A stretch of 49,280 nucleotides of DNA from CAZNER01 sp964572065. GTDB taxonomy: Bacteria > Patescibacteriota > Dojkabacteria > JAHIVN01. The stretch is from contig CAZNER010000004.1 in assembly GCA_964572065.1 (NCBI GenBank), positions 1 to 49,280 of the forward strand, read 5' to 3'. The notes beneath the pieces are model-generated. The model was not told where the DNA came from. It worked only from the letters and a program-made list of their open reading frames with translations, and did no database searches. Shown piece after piece: positions 1-5,656 of the stretch. Position numbers and translations under genes: made by a program. The first letter of the stretch is position 1, and each line of letters begins with the position of its first letter.

Positions 1-447
1 AAAAGCTTCTTTATTTATATTTCCCAAATTAACTCTTTGAGATAATTTAGCTAAGTCACTAAGTTTGAGTTTTGCGGATAAATATCCCAGTGCTATCATA
101 TTTGTATATAGTTTAGATCCAAAGTTTTCTTGAGATAAAGTTTGAAAAGTTTTTTTACCTATACCTTTAATGATCTCTCTGTTTTTTATATTAAATTTGT
201 CATTGTCTCTTAATGATAGGATTAAGTCACAATTATTGAAAATAAAACTTTTAGGTTCTTTATTTTTATCAACATAGATATAAGCTGAAGTTTTTCCGCC
301 CCGCACCGTTGAGTCATAATCAAAATAATAAGTAATATTTAAATTATTATCCTTTGCAAAAAGTATATTTATTAATTTTCTTGCGAGAAATCTTATACCA
401 TCTCCAGCCGTCCCCAATATTATTAATTTTTTTATTTCTTTATTCAT
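1..447 (-). CDS. 2-oxoacid:ferredoxin oxidoreductase, gamma subunit (partial, 3' end outside window)
   Basis: This reading frame runs off the left edge, so only the first 149 codons are seen. The protein starts MNKEIKKLIILGTAGDG, then has YYFDYDSTVRGGKTSAYIYV and the segment NNCDLILSLRDND. The glycine-rich start and the 'vrGG.t.a.v..s...' pattern are typical of the gamma (KorC/PorC-like) subunit of pyruvate/2-oxoglutarate ferredoxin oxidoreductases, which lies on the core dimer of alpha and beta. The start codon overlaps the end of the beta gene by 8 bases, so translation is probably coupled. It is the third gene of a minus-strand operon after alpha and beta. The family is clear; the substrate is not, and no ferredoxin-like delta subunit is visible in the window. 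Confidence 0.8.
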   Translation of the reverse strand, partial: MNKEIKKLIILGTAGDGIRFLARKLINILFAKDNNLNITYYFDYDSTVRGGKTSAYIYVDKNKEPKSFIFNNCDLILSLRDNDKFNIKNREIIKGIGKKTFQTLSQENFGSKLYTNMIALGYLSAKLKLSDLAKLSQRVNLGNINKEAF

Positions 448-1177
448 AATTTTTGATTATTCCAAGTTGTTTGTTTTCTAATTTATTAGTTATTCCTTTT
501 TCTGAATATGCCTTTGAAAATGTTCTTAATGCATTCATTGGATTCTTGCCTCCATATCTTCTTAGGTCATTTTCATAGCAGGGAAAGACTATTTCTATGA
601 AAGAGAAATTTGTTGTTTTAAAAGCAAAATCTAAAGCTTTATAAAATAATTTTTTTGTCAGAGGTGTTAATCTTGCATATAGCCGGTTGAAGGGTTTGCA
701 GACTATTTCATAAGCATTAATGAATTTAAACGGATTCCCTTGAGGAGATGTTGTTGTGATTTTGTTTTTTGGTGTAGATGGACTAGTCTGTCCGCCTGTC
801 ATTGCATAGATTGAATTGTTTAGACATATTACTTTAATATTAGTGTTCCTTCTTGCAGTATGGATTAAATGAGAAAGTCCGATACTTAAAAGATCACCGT
901 CTCCTGAAACTACGACTATATTTAATTTTGGATTAGATAACTTTAGTCCTTCTGCTATAGGTATTGCTCTGCCATGTGTTGTATGCATTGTGTCCATATT
1001 GAAATATCCGGCAAATCTTCCACTGCAGCCTATACCCGATATTATTGAGGTATTTTTATTAGTAAAATCATTATCTTCAAAGTATTTTGCAAGATGCATG
1101 GTAACTATATTTATGCCGCATCCGGGACACCAGCTGAAAGGTAATCTATTTGTTTTTAATGCTTTATATTTTTTCAT
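440..1177 (-). CDS. korB: 2-oxoacid:ferredoxin oxidoreductase, beta (TPP-binding) subunit
   Basis: This 245-residue protein carries the thiamine diphosphate domain of 2-oxoacid:ferredoxin oxidoreductases, which convert a 2-oxoacid and CoA to acyl-CoA and CO2 with reduction of ferredoxin, or the reverse. Visible hallmarks are WCPGCGINIV near the N-terminus (cluster-binding cysteines), SGIGCSGRFAGYF, THGRAIPIAEGLKL, and the TPP/Mg motif GDGDLLSIGLSHLIHTARRN followed by NNSIYAMTGGQTSPSTP. The pattern is closest to the KorB type (2-oxoglutarate), but substrate calls inside this family are unreliable. The start overlaps the alpha gene by 14 bases. Usual family members read GGNHLIHAARRN where this one has GLSHLIHTARRN. 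Confidence 0.88.
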   Translation of the reverse strand: MKKYKALKTNRLPFSWCPGCGINIVTMHLAKYFEDNDFTNKNTSIISGIGCSGRFAGYFNMDTMHTTHGRAIPIAEGLKLSNPKLNIVVVSGDGDLLSIGLSHLIHTARRNTNIKVICLNNSIYAMTGGQTSPSTPKNKITTTSPQGNPFKFINAYEIVCKPFNRLYARLTPLTKKLFYKALDFAFKTTNFSFIEIVFPCYENDLRRYGGKNPMNALRTFSKAYSEKGITNKLENKQLGIIKNYE

Positions 1178-2186
1178 TTATTTTCTCTAAAATATCATTT
1201 GGATTTAAACTGTTGCCCAAAATTGAAATTGTTTTTATTTCTCTTTTTAGAAATGATTCAAGTGCAAAACTGTACTGTCCTTTGTTCATCTCAAGTACTA
1301 AAATTTTTGAATATTTTTTGGAAATTTCCTTTAATTTGGGACTTATTGGAAATAGCGTAATCGGTCTGAACGTATCGTAATTACCCCTATTTTTAATTAA
1401 CCTTGATAAACTTCCAAATGAAATAATTAAGGTCTTATTATTATCGTTTTTATTGTATTCATAAAAGTCGTATTTATTAGCAACTTTTGTTATATGCTTC
1501 AATTTTTTGTTGAGCCATTTATCATACACATTGAAATTATTAGTTTTAGGTACACCGTTTTTATCAGTTACTAATCCGGATAGATGCCTGTTTGATGTTC
1601 CAAATTTTAATTTATGGTTAATAAGATTAGGTTTGTCTTTTGGGATATCAATAGTTTCGTAAAGGTTTGCAAGGATTGCATCTAGTAATATTATTACTGG
1701 TGACTTTGATTCTTCTGAAGCATTTATAGCTTTAATTGTATATTCATATATTTCCGTAATTGAATTTGGATAGAAAACAATAATTTTATAGTCACCATGA
1801 GTTCCATATTGTGTTTGAAGAAGATCTCCCTGGCTTGGTTTAGTAGGCATTCCAGTTGATGGTCCCTGCCTCATAACATTAACTACTGTTAGTGGTACTG
1901 AAGTTGCATATGCCAGTCCTAGACCTTCCTGCATGAGGGAAAAACCGGGTCCTGATGTTGCTGTCATAGATTTATTGCCTCCGACTGAAGCTCCTATTGC
2001 ATGGTGTATAGCAGCAATTTCATCTTCTGATTGAAGAAAAACTAAATCTTTGTTTTCTATAGATTTACAAGCGAATGTTTCTAATATCTTAGCTGCAGGA
2101 GTTATTGGATAGCCGGAAAAAAAGTTAATACCAGCATCCAATGTTGCTTTTACGAGTATTTTACTTCCATTTGTTAATATTTTCAT
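1164..2186 (-). CDS. korA: 2-oxoacid:ferredoxin oxidoreductase, alpha subunit
   Basis: This 340-residue subunit binds the pyrimidine half of TPP and pairs with the beta subunit encoded next. Key segments are GYPITPAAKILETF near residue 25, the conserved SEDEIAAIHHAIGASVGGNKSMTATSGPGFSLM, and MRQGPSTGMPTKPSQGDLLQ followed by YGTHGD. The GPSTGMPT signature favours a KorA-type protein over the VorB type, which usually has GGPGLGT. The N-terminal gamma-like domain found in some fused KorA proteins is absent; gamma is encoded separately downstream. The gene is first in a three-gene minus-strand operon and is preceded by a long structured leader with an isoleucine-rich leader peptide and an attenuator (2431-2619). 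The function of the enzyme family is well supported; the physiological direction and substrate are not. Confidence 0.87.
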   Translation of the reverse strand: MKILTNGSKILVKATLDAGINFFSGYPITPAAKILETFACKSIENKDLVFLQSEDEIAAIHHAIGASVGGNKSMTATSGPGFSLMQEGLGLAYATSVPLTVVNVMRQGPSTGMPTKPSQGDLLQTQYGTHGDYKIIVFYPNSITEIYEYTIKAINASEESKSPVIILLDAILANLYETIDIPKDKPNLINHKLKFGTSNRHLSGLVTDKNGVPKTNNFNVYDKWLNKKLKHITKVANKYDFYEYNKNDNNKTLIISFGSLSRLIKNRGNYDTFRPITLFPISPKLKEISKKYSKILVLEMNKGQYSFALESFLKREIKTISILGNSLNPNDILEKINEKI

Positions 2187-2430
2187 AATTTTTTATTAAT
2201 TTATCCTGATATCACCTAGTTCATAGGGATTATTCAAACAAATCTTAACAATATAAACAAAGTGAAATGTTTTAGTAAGATTTGTTAGTCCCGTTCTTCT
2301 GTATTTATCTATTTTCTTAAGCCATATCCCATATAAGCTCATTACATTCGCTTATACAGGATTATTTATCTCTACGGAAATTTTTTACTCTCCCGCTTTG
2401 CGGGATCGTTTGAATTTCCTAGAGATAAAT
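2187..2430 (-). promoter_or_regulatory. Structured leader segment between attenuator and korA
   Basis: No gene lies here, but the minus-strand transcript can form several strong helices. A 10-bp stem (2420-2429 with 2365-2374) continues into a 7-bp stem (2413-2419 with 2376-2382) and holds an inner TCCCGC/GCGGGA hairpin (2391-2405). A second domain pairs 2287-2292 with 2226-2231 and 2276-2286 with 2237-2247, and CTGTAT/ATACAG encloses the middle. A last hairpin CCTA/TAGG and an AGGAT lie just before the korA start. I do not recognise a known riboswitch class. It could be a riboswitch, an mRNA-stabilising 5' UTR or an independent small RNA. Confidence 0.45.
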
Positions 2431-2454
2431 AAAAAAATCCTCCTTTCGGAGGAT
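2431..2454 (-). terminator. Attenuator terminator of the korABC leader
   Basis: On the minus strand ATCCTCC (2454-2448), a GAAA tetraloop and GGAGGAT (2443-2437) form a hairpin followed directly by a run of seven T. The 5' arm can instead pair with GGAGGAT at 2492-2486, which would break the terminator. Together with the leader peptide just upstream this has the form of a transcription attenuator. Confidence 0.8.
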
Positions 2455-2494
2455 ATAATTTCTAAAAATTGAAGTGAAAAGTCAAATCCTCCTG

Positions 2495-2557
2495 CTAATG
2501 GGAGATTATAATAATGCTAATATTAATAATGTTTGACTTAATACTTCTGTTGTACAT
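2495..2557 (-). CDS. Isoleucine-rich leader peptide of the korABC attenuator
   Basis: A 20-codon frame starts with ATG at 2557 and ends with TAG at 2495. Eight of the 20 residues are isoleucine, packed in the stretch NIINISIIIIS. It follows a good promoter (TTGACA at 2619-2614, TATCAT at 2595-2590, 18-base spacing). The last codons overlap a weak 1:2 hairpin (TCTCC 2505-2501 with GGAGG 2492-2488, the stop codon in its loop), followed by the alternative 2:3 pairing and the 3:4 terminator. This is the layout of classical leader-peptide attenuators: a ribosome stalled on Ile codons would mask segment 1 and permit the antiterminator. It is too short to be called by usual gene finders. Confidence 0.8.
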   Translation of the reverse strand: MYNRSIKSNIINISIIIISH

Positions 2558-2589
2558 TTTTCTATTGTTTTATAATCAAGACTATTATG

Positions 2590-2619
2590 ATGATACAATA
2601 ACTATATATTAAATGTCAA
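2590..2619 (-). promoter_or_regulatory. Sigma-70-type promoter of the korABC leader
   Basis: Minus strand TTGACA (2619-2614), 18-base spacer, TATCAT (2595-2590). The -35 box is perfect and the -10 box matches five of six. Predicted transcription starts near 2583, about 25 bases before the leader-peptide ATG. Confidence 0.7.
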
Positions 2620-2683
2620 TAAAAAAGTATAAGATTGGTATTGTATACGTTTTATTTTGATTTGATATATTTTTTATTCTTTT

Positions 2684-2807
2684 GTACTTTTGATCGCAAA
2701 AGTACAAAAACTCGTGGGGTTGATTAAGTCCTTCAAAAAACATACATAGATTAGGGAACACCCGGACGTAATCAACCCCACACCCCAAGATATTACAATC
2801 GTAAATC
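2684..2807 (+). repeat. Structured intergenic repeat, copy A
   Basis: The element opens with a perfect hairpin (GTACTTTTG 2684-2692, loop ATCG, CAAAAGTAC 2697-2705), then an ACAAAAA linker. A long inverted repeat follows, with arms GTGGGGTTGATTAAGTCC (2714-2731) and GGACGTAATCAACCCCAC (2764-2781), then the tail ACCCCAAGATATTAC. Other copies have the same layout with different arm sequences. It lies tail-to-tail with copy B. Confidence 0.8.
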
Positions 2808-2854
2808 AGTAAGTACAAAATATAATTGGGGTATTTAAAAATTTTTATATACGA

Positions 2855-2985
2855 ATATACGATAGTTAAAGATCGAGGTCTGGAGTATTTCATTTGGGTG
2901 GAAATTTTTGAATTATGATCGTTAACCGTCAGCAAACTGAAAGACTCCAGCACTTTTTGCATACTTTTTTGTGTAAAAAAGTATG
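2855..2985 (-). repeat. Structured intergenic repeat, copy B
   Basis: Read on the minus strand it has a hairpin with ATACTTTTTT/AAAAAAGTAT arms (2985-2960), a CAAAAAG linker, arms CTGGAGTCTTTCA (2950-2938) and TGAAATACTCCAG (2892-2880), the core TTGCTGACGGTTAAC plus TTTCCACCC, and the tail ACCTCGATCTTTAACTATCG. It converges on copy A. A weak reading frame across this repeat is not believed to be a gene. Confidence 0.8.
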
Positions 2986-3026
2986 GCATGGGGTTTGGGG
3001 GTTGCCAACCTCCCAAATTATTTTTA

Positions 3027-3055
3027 TTGTCGTAACCTTCAAGAATAACTATAAT
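3027..3055 (+). promoter_or_regulatory. Promoter of the orphan gene at 3157
   Basis: TTGTCG (3027-3032), 17-base spacer, perfect TATAAT (3050-3055). It lies between repeat copy B and the gene, so transcription would start near 3062. Confidence 0.6.
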
Positions 3056-3156
3056 TAGATATATAAGTACAAAGCAATAAATTTATTTAAAACTAAATCT
3101 TAATTAGCTATTAAGTGGGAAATAGAAATAGTTTGTTTTTGTATTTTCATAAAATT

Positions 3157-3786
3157 ATGGATAAACAAATTAAAGAAGAAAAAGGTTATATTGATCAATA
3201 CTTGAAAAAATATTTCGATGCTATGTTGATCAAAGATCTTGATATTTTAAAAAGAGAGAAACTCCCTTTTACTCTTCCTTTCCTTCATTTAGTAAATGCT
3301 GGAATAGATTTTCTTGGAGGATTAATTGAGGGTTTTAATAGTAATAGTAAGCAAAGATCCATTAATTTTATAGAAACATGGATGGGAGAAGTGAATGAAC
3401 TATATAGATTTCCTAAAATGAGCGAATGTATTTATAAATCAGTACGTTGTGGATTATCTCATCAGGCAATTCTTAAAAAGAGTGTTGAGAGTTACAAAGG
3501 CGTTGATTTAAATGGCAATCATTTGCATATTAGGATAAACCCTGAAGGAAAAGAAAAAATTTTTATTCATACATTACAGTATGTTGATGATTTTAATAAA
3601 GCACAAAACAAATTTAGAAAGGATTTTTTTTTGGAAGATCAGAATATTCATAATGCTTTTAATAATTTGCTGGAATTAAAGAATGATAACAACTATGATG
3701 ACTTAATTGAGAACTTGAAAAATAGTGGATATTTCTTCGAGGAAGAAATAAGTCCGAGTCCCTCGGCAGCTCCTGACGAAGATTAA
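3157..3786 (+). CDS. Hypothetical protein with an Rx4H motif
   Basis: I chose the ATG at 3157 (209 residues); a GTG at 3115 in the same frame would add 14 residues. The protein is soluble and charged, without a signal peptide or membrane segment. It starts MDKQIKEEKGYIDQYLKKYF and has a mid-section RSINFIETWMGEVNELYRFP followed by YKSVRCGLSHQAI. The R-C-G-L-S-H string fits the Rx4-6H motif of HEPN RNases, but a single short motif is weak evidence. The C-terminus is acidic and Pro/Ser-rich. It stands alone, with its own promoter, between convergent repeats and the aromatic operon. Function unknown. Confidence 0.7.
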   Translation: MDKQIKEEKGYIDQYLKKYFDAMLIKDLDILKREKLPFTLPFLHLVNAGIDFLGGLIEGFNSNSKQRSINFIETWMGEVNELYRFPKMSECIYKSVRCGLSHQAILKKSVESYKGVDLNGNHLHIRINPEGKEKIFIHTLQYVDDFNKAQNKFRKDFFLEDQNIHNAFNNLLELKNDNNYDDLIENLKNSGYFFEEEISPSPSAAPDED

Positions 3787-3841
3787 ATAACTTTATCTTG
3801 AATCAATTCTAATTAAAAATAAAAATTACTTTTAGAATCAT

Positions 3842-3871
3842 TTGACATCATTTCTATATCTCTGATATATT
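3842..3871 (+). promoter_or_regulatory. Promoter of the aromatic amino acid operon
   Basis: Perfect TTGACA (3842-3847), 18-base spacer, TATATT (3866-3871). The predicted start point near 3878 is only about two bases before the leader-peptide ATG at 3880, so the leader peptide would be translated from an essentially leaderless transcript. Confidence 0.7.
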
Positions 3872-3879
3872 ACTATCCA

Positions 3880-3945
3880 ATGAGAACTTTAAATACAAGT
3901 AAAAAATATTATTTCTTTTTTACAAACCTTCTTTTCCGGAGGTAG
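3880..3945 (+). CDS. Tyr/Phe leader peptide of the aromatic operon attenuator
   Basis: A 21-codon frame starts at ATG 3880 and ends with TAG 3943-3945. It encodes the diagnostic run KKYYFFFTNLLF: two Tyr codons then three Phe codons, with a fourth Phe later. The last codons CGG AGG TAG form segment 2 of an attenuator. GGAGGT (3938-3943) can pair upstream with ACCTTC (3926-3931) or downstream with ACCTCC (3978-3983), and the latter competes with the terminator. The downstream genes make Phe and Tyr, so the codon content fits the operon exactly, as in pheL-type leaders of proteobacteria. Confidence 0.9.
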   Translation: MRTLNTSKKYYFFFTNLLFRR

Positions 3946-3973
3946 TTCTCTACTCAACTTAGATTCATTTTAG

Positions 3974-4002
3974 AATAACCTCCAAAAGGAGGTTATTTTT
4001 TT
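3974..4002 (+). terminator. Attenuator terminator of the aromatic operon
   Basis: AATAACCTCC (3974-3983), loop AAAA, GGAGGTTATT (3988-3997), then a T run, only about 20 bases before the first structural gene. The competing antiterminator pairs 3938-3949 with 3972-3983: 12 positions with one A-A mismatch and one G-T pair. Its position upstream of the operon and the Tyr/Phe leader peptide mark it as an attenuator rather than the end of the preceding gene. Confidence 0.9.
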
Positions 4003-4023
4003 GTATTTGTAAAATTAAGATTA

Positions 4024-4866
4024 ATGATAATAGATGCAAAATCCTGTTTAACAAAAGCAAAGAGAGACAAAAAAGCTGTAGGTGCCTTTAATGTGTCTTC
4101 AATTGAGGCACTGCAGGCTGTTTTTGAAGCAGCTTCAAGTTTGAAATCTATCATTTTTGTTACAACTTCTTTTGGTGAATCGAAATATTTAACTCCTGAA
4201 CTTGTTGTGGAAATATGTTCTAAATTGTCCCAAATTTATAAAGTTGATTATTGTGTCCATCTAGATCATGGTGAAGATTACAATTGGATAAAGAGATGTT
4301 TAGATGCTGGATATAACTCTATACATATTGATTATGGCGAGGTAAGTTATAAAGAGAATTTAGAAAATACAAAGAAAGTCAGAGAATTAACTTATCAATA
4401 CGGAGCACAACTTGAGGGGGAAATTGGGATAGTACCTTTATGCTATTACAGAGACAAAATTGAAGATAATCTAGAGCTTACAAATCCTGATCTTGCTTAT
4501 AAATATGTTCAAGAAACAGAAATAGATTCATTGGCTGTATCTATTGGAACTCAAAGTGGGAAATATAAAAAGATCAAACCTTTGGATATAGAGACTTTAC
4601 GTAAATTAAATAGATTATTGCCTGAAATACCATTTGTGTTACATGGAGGATCATTCCTGTCGGTTGATATGTATGATAGCTGCATTAACAAGGGAGTAGC
4701 TAAGATAAATATAAATACAGAAATTCGCTTGGCTTATACAAATAAACTTAAAACTAATATTAAGCAGAATTCTGATGAATATGCTCCATATAGATTACTA
4801 AAAGGAGTAAAGGAATATATTGAGGATATTGTAAGAAAGAAAATCAAAGTATTTAGTAGAATTTAA
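4024..4866 (+). CDS. Class II fructose-bisphosphate aldolase-like protein, Zn ligand altered
   Basis: This 280-residue protein belongs to the class II (Fba/GatY) aldolase family, TIM-barrel enzymes that use Zn to join or split ketose phosphates with dihydroxyacetone phosphate. The catalytic Asp and first Zn His are in HLDHG (Asp81, His82), and the third ligand His207 is in VLHGGS. The second ligand, normally the His of GT(A/S)HG, is replaced: the sequence reads GTQSGKY (175-181, Ser178). The motif after the barrel His also reads GGSF rather than GGSG. It is first in the attenuated aromatic operon, 17 bases before DAHP synthase. I infer a link to erythrose-4-phosphate supply (sedoheptulose-1,7-bisphosphate cleavage), but altered chemistry or loss of activity is equally possible. 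Confidence 0.8.
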   Translation: MIIDAKSCLTKAKRDKKAVGAFNVSSIEALQAVFEAASSLKSIIFVTTSFGESKYLTPELVVEICSKLSQIYKVDYCVHLDHGEDYNWIKRCLDAGYNSIHIDYGEVSYKENLENTKKVRELTYQYGAQLEGEIGIVPLCYYRDKIEDNLELTNPDLAYKYVQETEIDSLAVSIGTQSGKYKKIKPLDIETLRKLNRLLPEIPFVLHGGSFLSVDMYDSCINKGVAKININTEIRLAYTNKLKTNIKQNSDEYAPYRLLKGVKEYIEDIVRKKIKVFSRI

Positions 4867-4883
4867 ATTTATATTATTTTAAT

Positions 4884-5639
4884 ATGATTACAAGAAAAGA
4901 ATTTTTAAACAACAAACCATTAGTAGTTGCTGGGCCATGTTCAGTATCATCTAGGGATCAAATAATCCAAATAGCAAAAAAAGTTAAAAGGTATGGTGCT
5001 CATGCTTTAAGAGCTCAATTATGGAAACCAAGGACAGAGCCGGATTCGTTCCAGGGAGTTGGAGCAAGGGGCATTAAGTGGATAAAAGAAATAAAGGAAA
5101 AAATTAAGATTCCTATTGTAATGGAAATGTTAGATCCTACGCATGTAGGGAAAGTAGAAGATGTAGTTGATATTTTATGGGTTGGTGCTAGAAATATGCA
5201 GAATTTTGAACTTTTAAAGAGAATAGGCAATGATCCTCGTCCTGTAATTTTAAAAAGAGGTCTTGTATCTACTATTAGAGAATGGATGGGAGCCGCGAAA
5301 TATGTTGGTTTAGATAAAGTTATCATGTGCGAGAGAGGAATTCGGACAGGTGCAGATTCTATGAGATTTACACTTGATTTTAATTCTGCATTAGTTGTAA
5401 AACATGACTATAATTTACCGGTTATCATTGATCCGTCACATACTGCCGGAAGAAGAGATATGGTTAAATATTTAACAAGAGCAGCTATAGCTGTAGGTGC
5501 AGATGGAATAGTAGTTGAGACACATACGAATCCGGAAAAAGAGCTGGTTGATAAAAATCAGACTATTAGTACTAAAAGTTTTAAAAAATTAGTATCGGAT
5601 ATTAATAAAGTTTATAAGATTATAAAAAGTTTAAATTAA
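4884..5639 (+). CDS. aroF: 3-deoxy-7-phosphoheptulonate (DAHP) synthase
   Basis: This enzyme condenses phosphoenolpyruvate and erythrose 4-phosphate, the first step of the shikimate pathway. The 251-residue sequence matches the short type I-beta (KDO8PS-like) DAHP synthases. Visible motifs are VAGPCSV (metal ligand Cys19), WKPRTEPDSFQGVG, GARNMQNFELL, KRGLVSTIREW, CERGIRT, IDPSHTAGRRD (ligand His186), VVETH (Glu212) and VDKNQ (Asp223), so all four metal ligands are present. There is no N-terminal ferredoxin-like and no C-terminal chorismate mutase regulatory domain, so feedback inhibition may be absent. That leaves the Tyr/Phe attenuator upstream as the visible control. It is the second gene of the operon; the other shikimate genes are not in the window. 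Confidence 0.92.
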   Translation: MITRKEFLNNKPLVVAGPCSVSSRDQIIQIAKKVKRYGAHALRAQLWKPRTEPDSFQGVGARGIKWIKEIKEKIKIPIVMEMLDPTHVGKVEDVVDILWVGARNMQNFELLKRIGNDPRPVILKRGLVSTIREWMGAAKYVGLDKVIMCERGIRTGADSMRFTLDFNSALVVKHDYNLPVIIDPSHTAGRRDMVKYLTRAAIAVGADGIVVETHTNPEKELVDKNQTISTKSFKKLVSDINKVYKIIKSLN

Positions 5640-5656
5640 TTTATTAAATAATTACT

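Noticed and set aside
2187..2240. TPP riboswitch before a TPP enzyme operon
   Set aside because: The CTAGGTGATATCAGG stretch recalls the TPP 3' motif, but the conserved CTGAGA element and matching helices are missing.
2609..3016. Minus-strand open frame of 135 codons
   Set aside because: It lies across repeat copies A and B, has no conserved protein pattern and overlaps the korABC leader promoter; it is a by-product of the inverted repeats.
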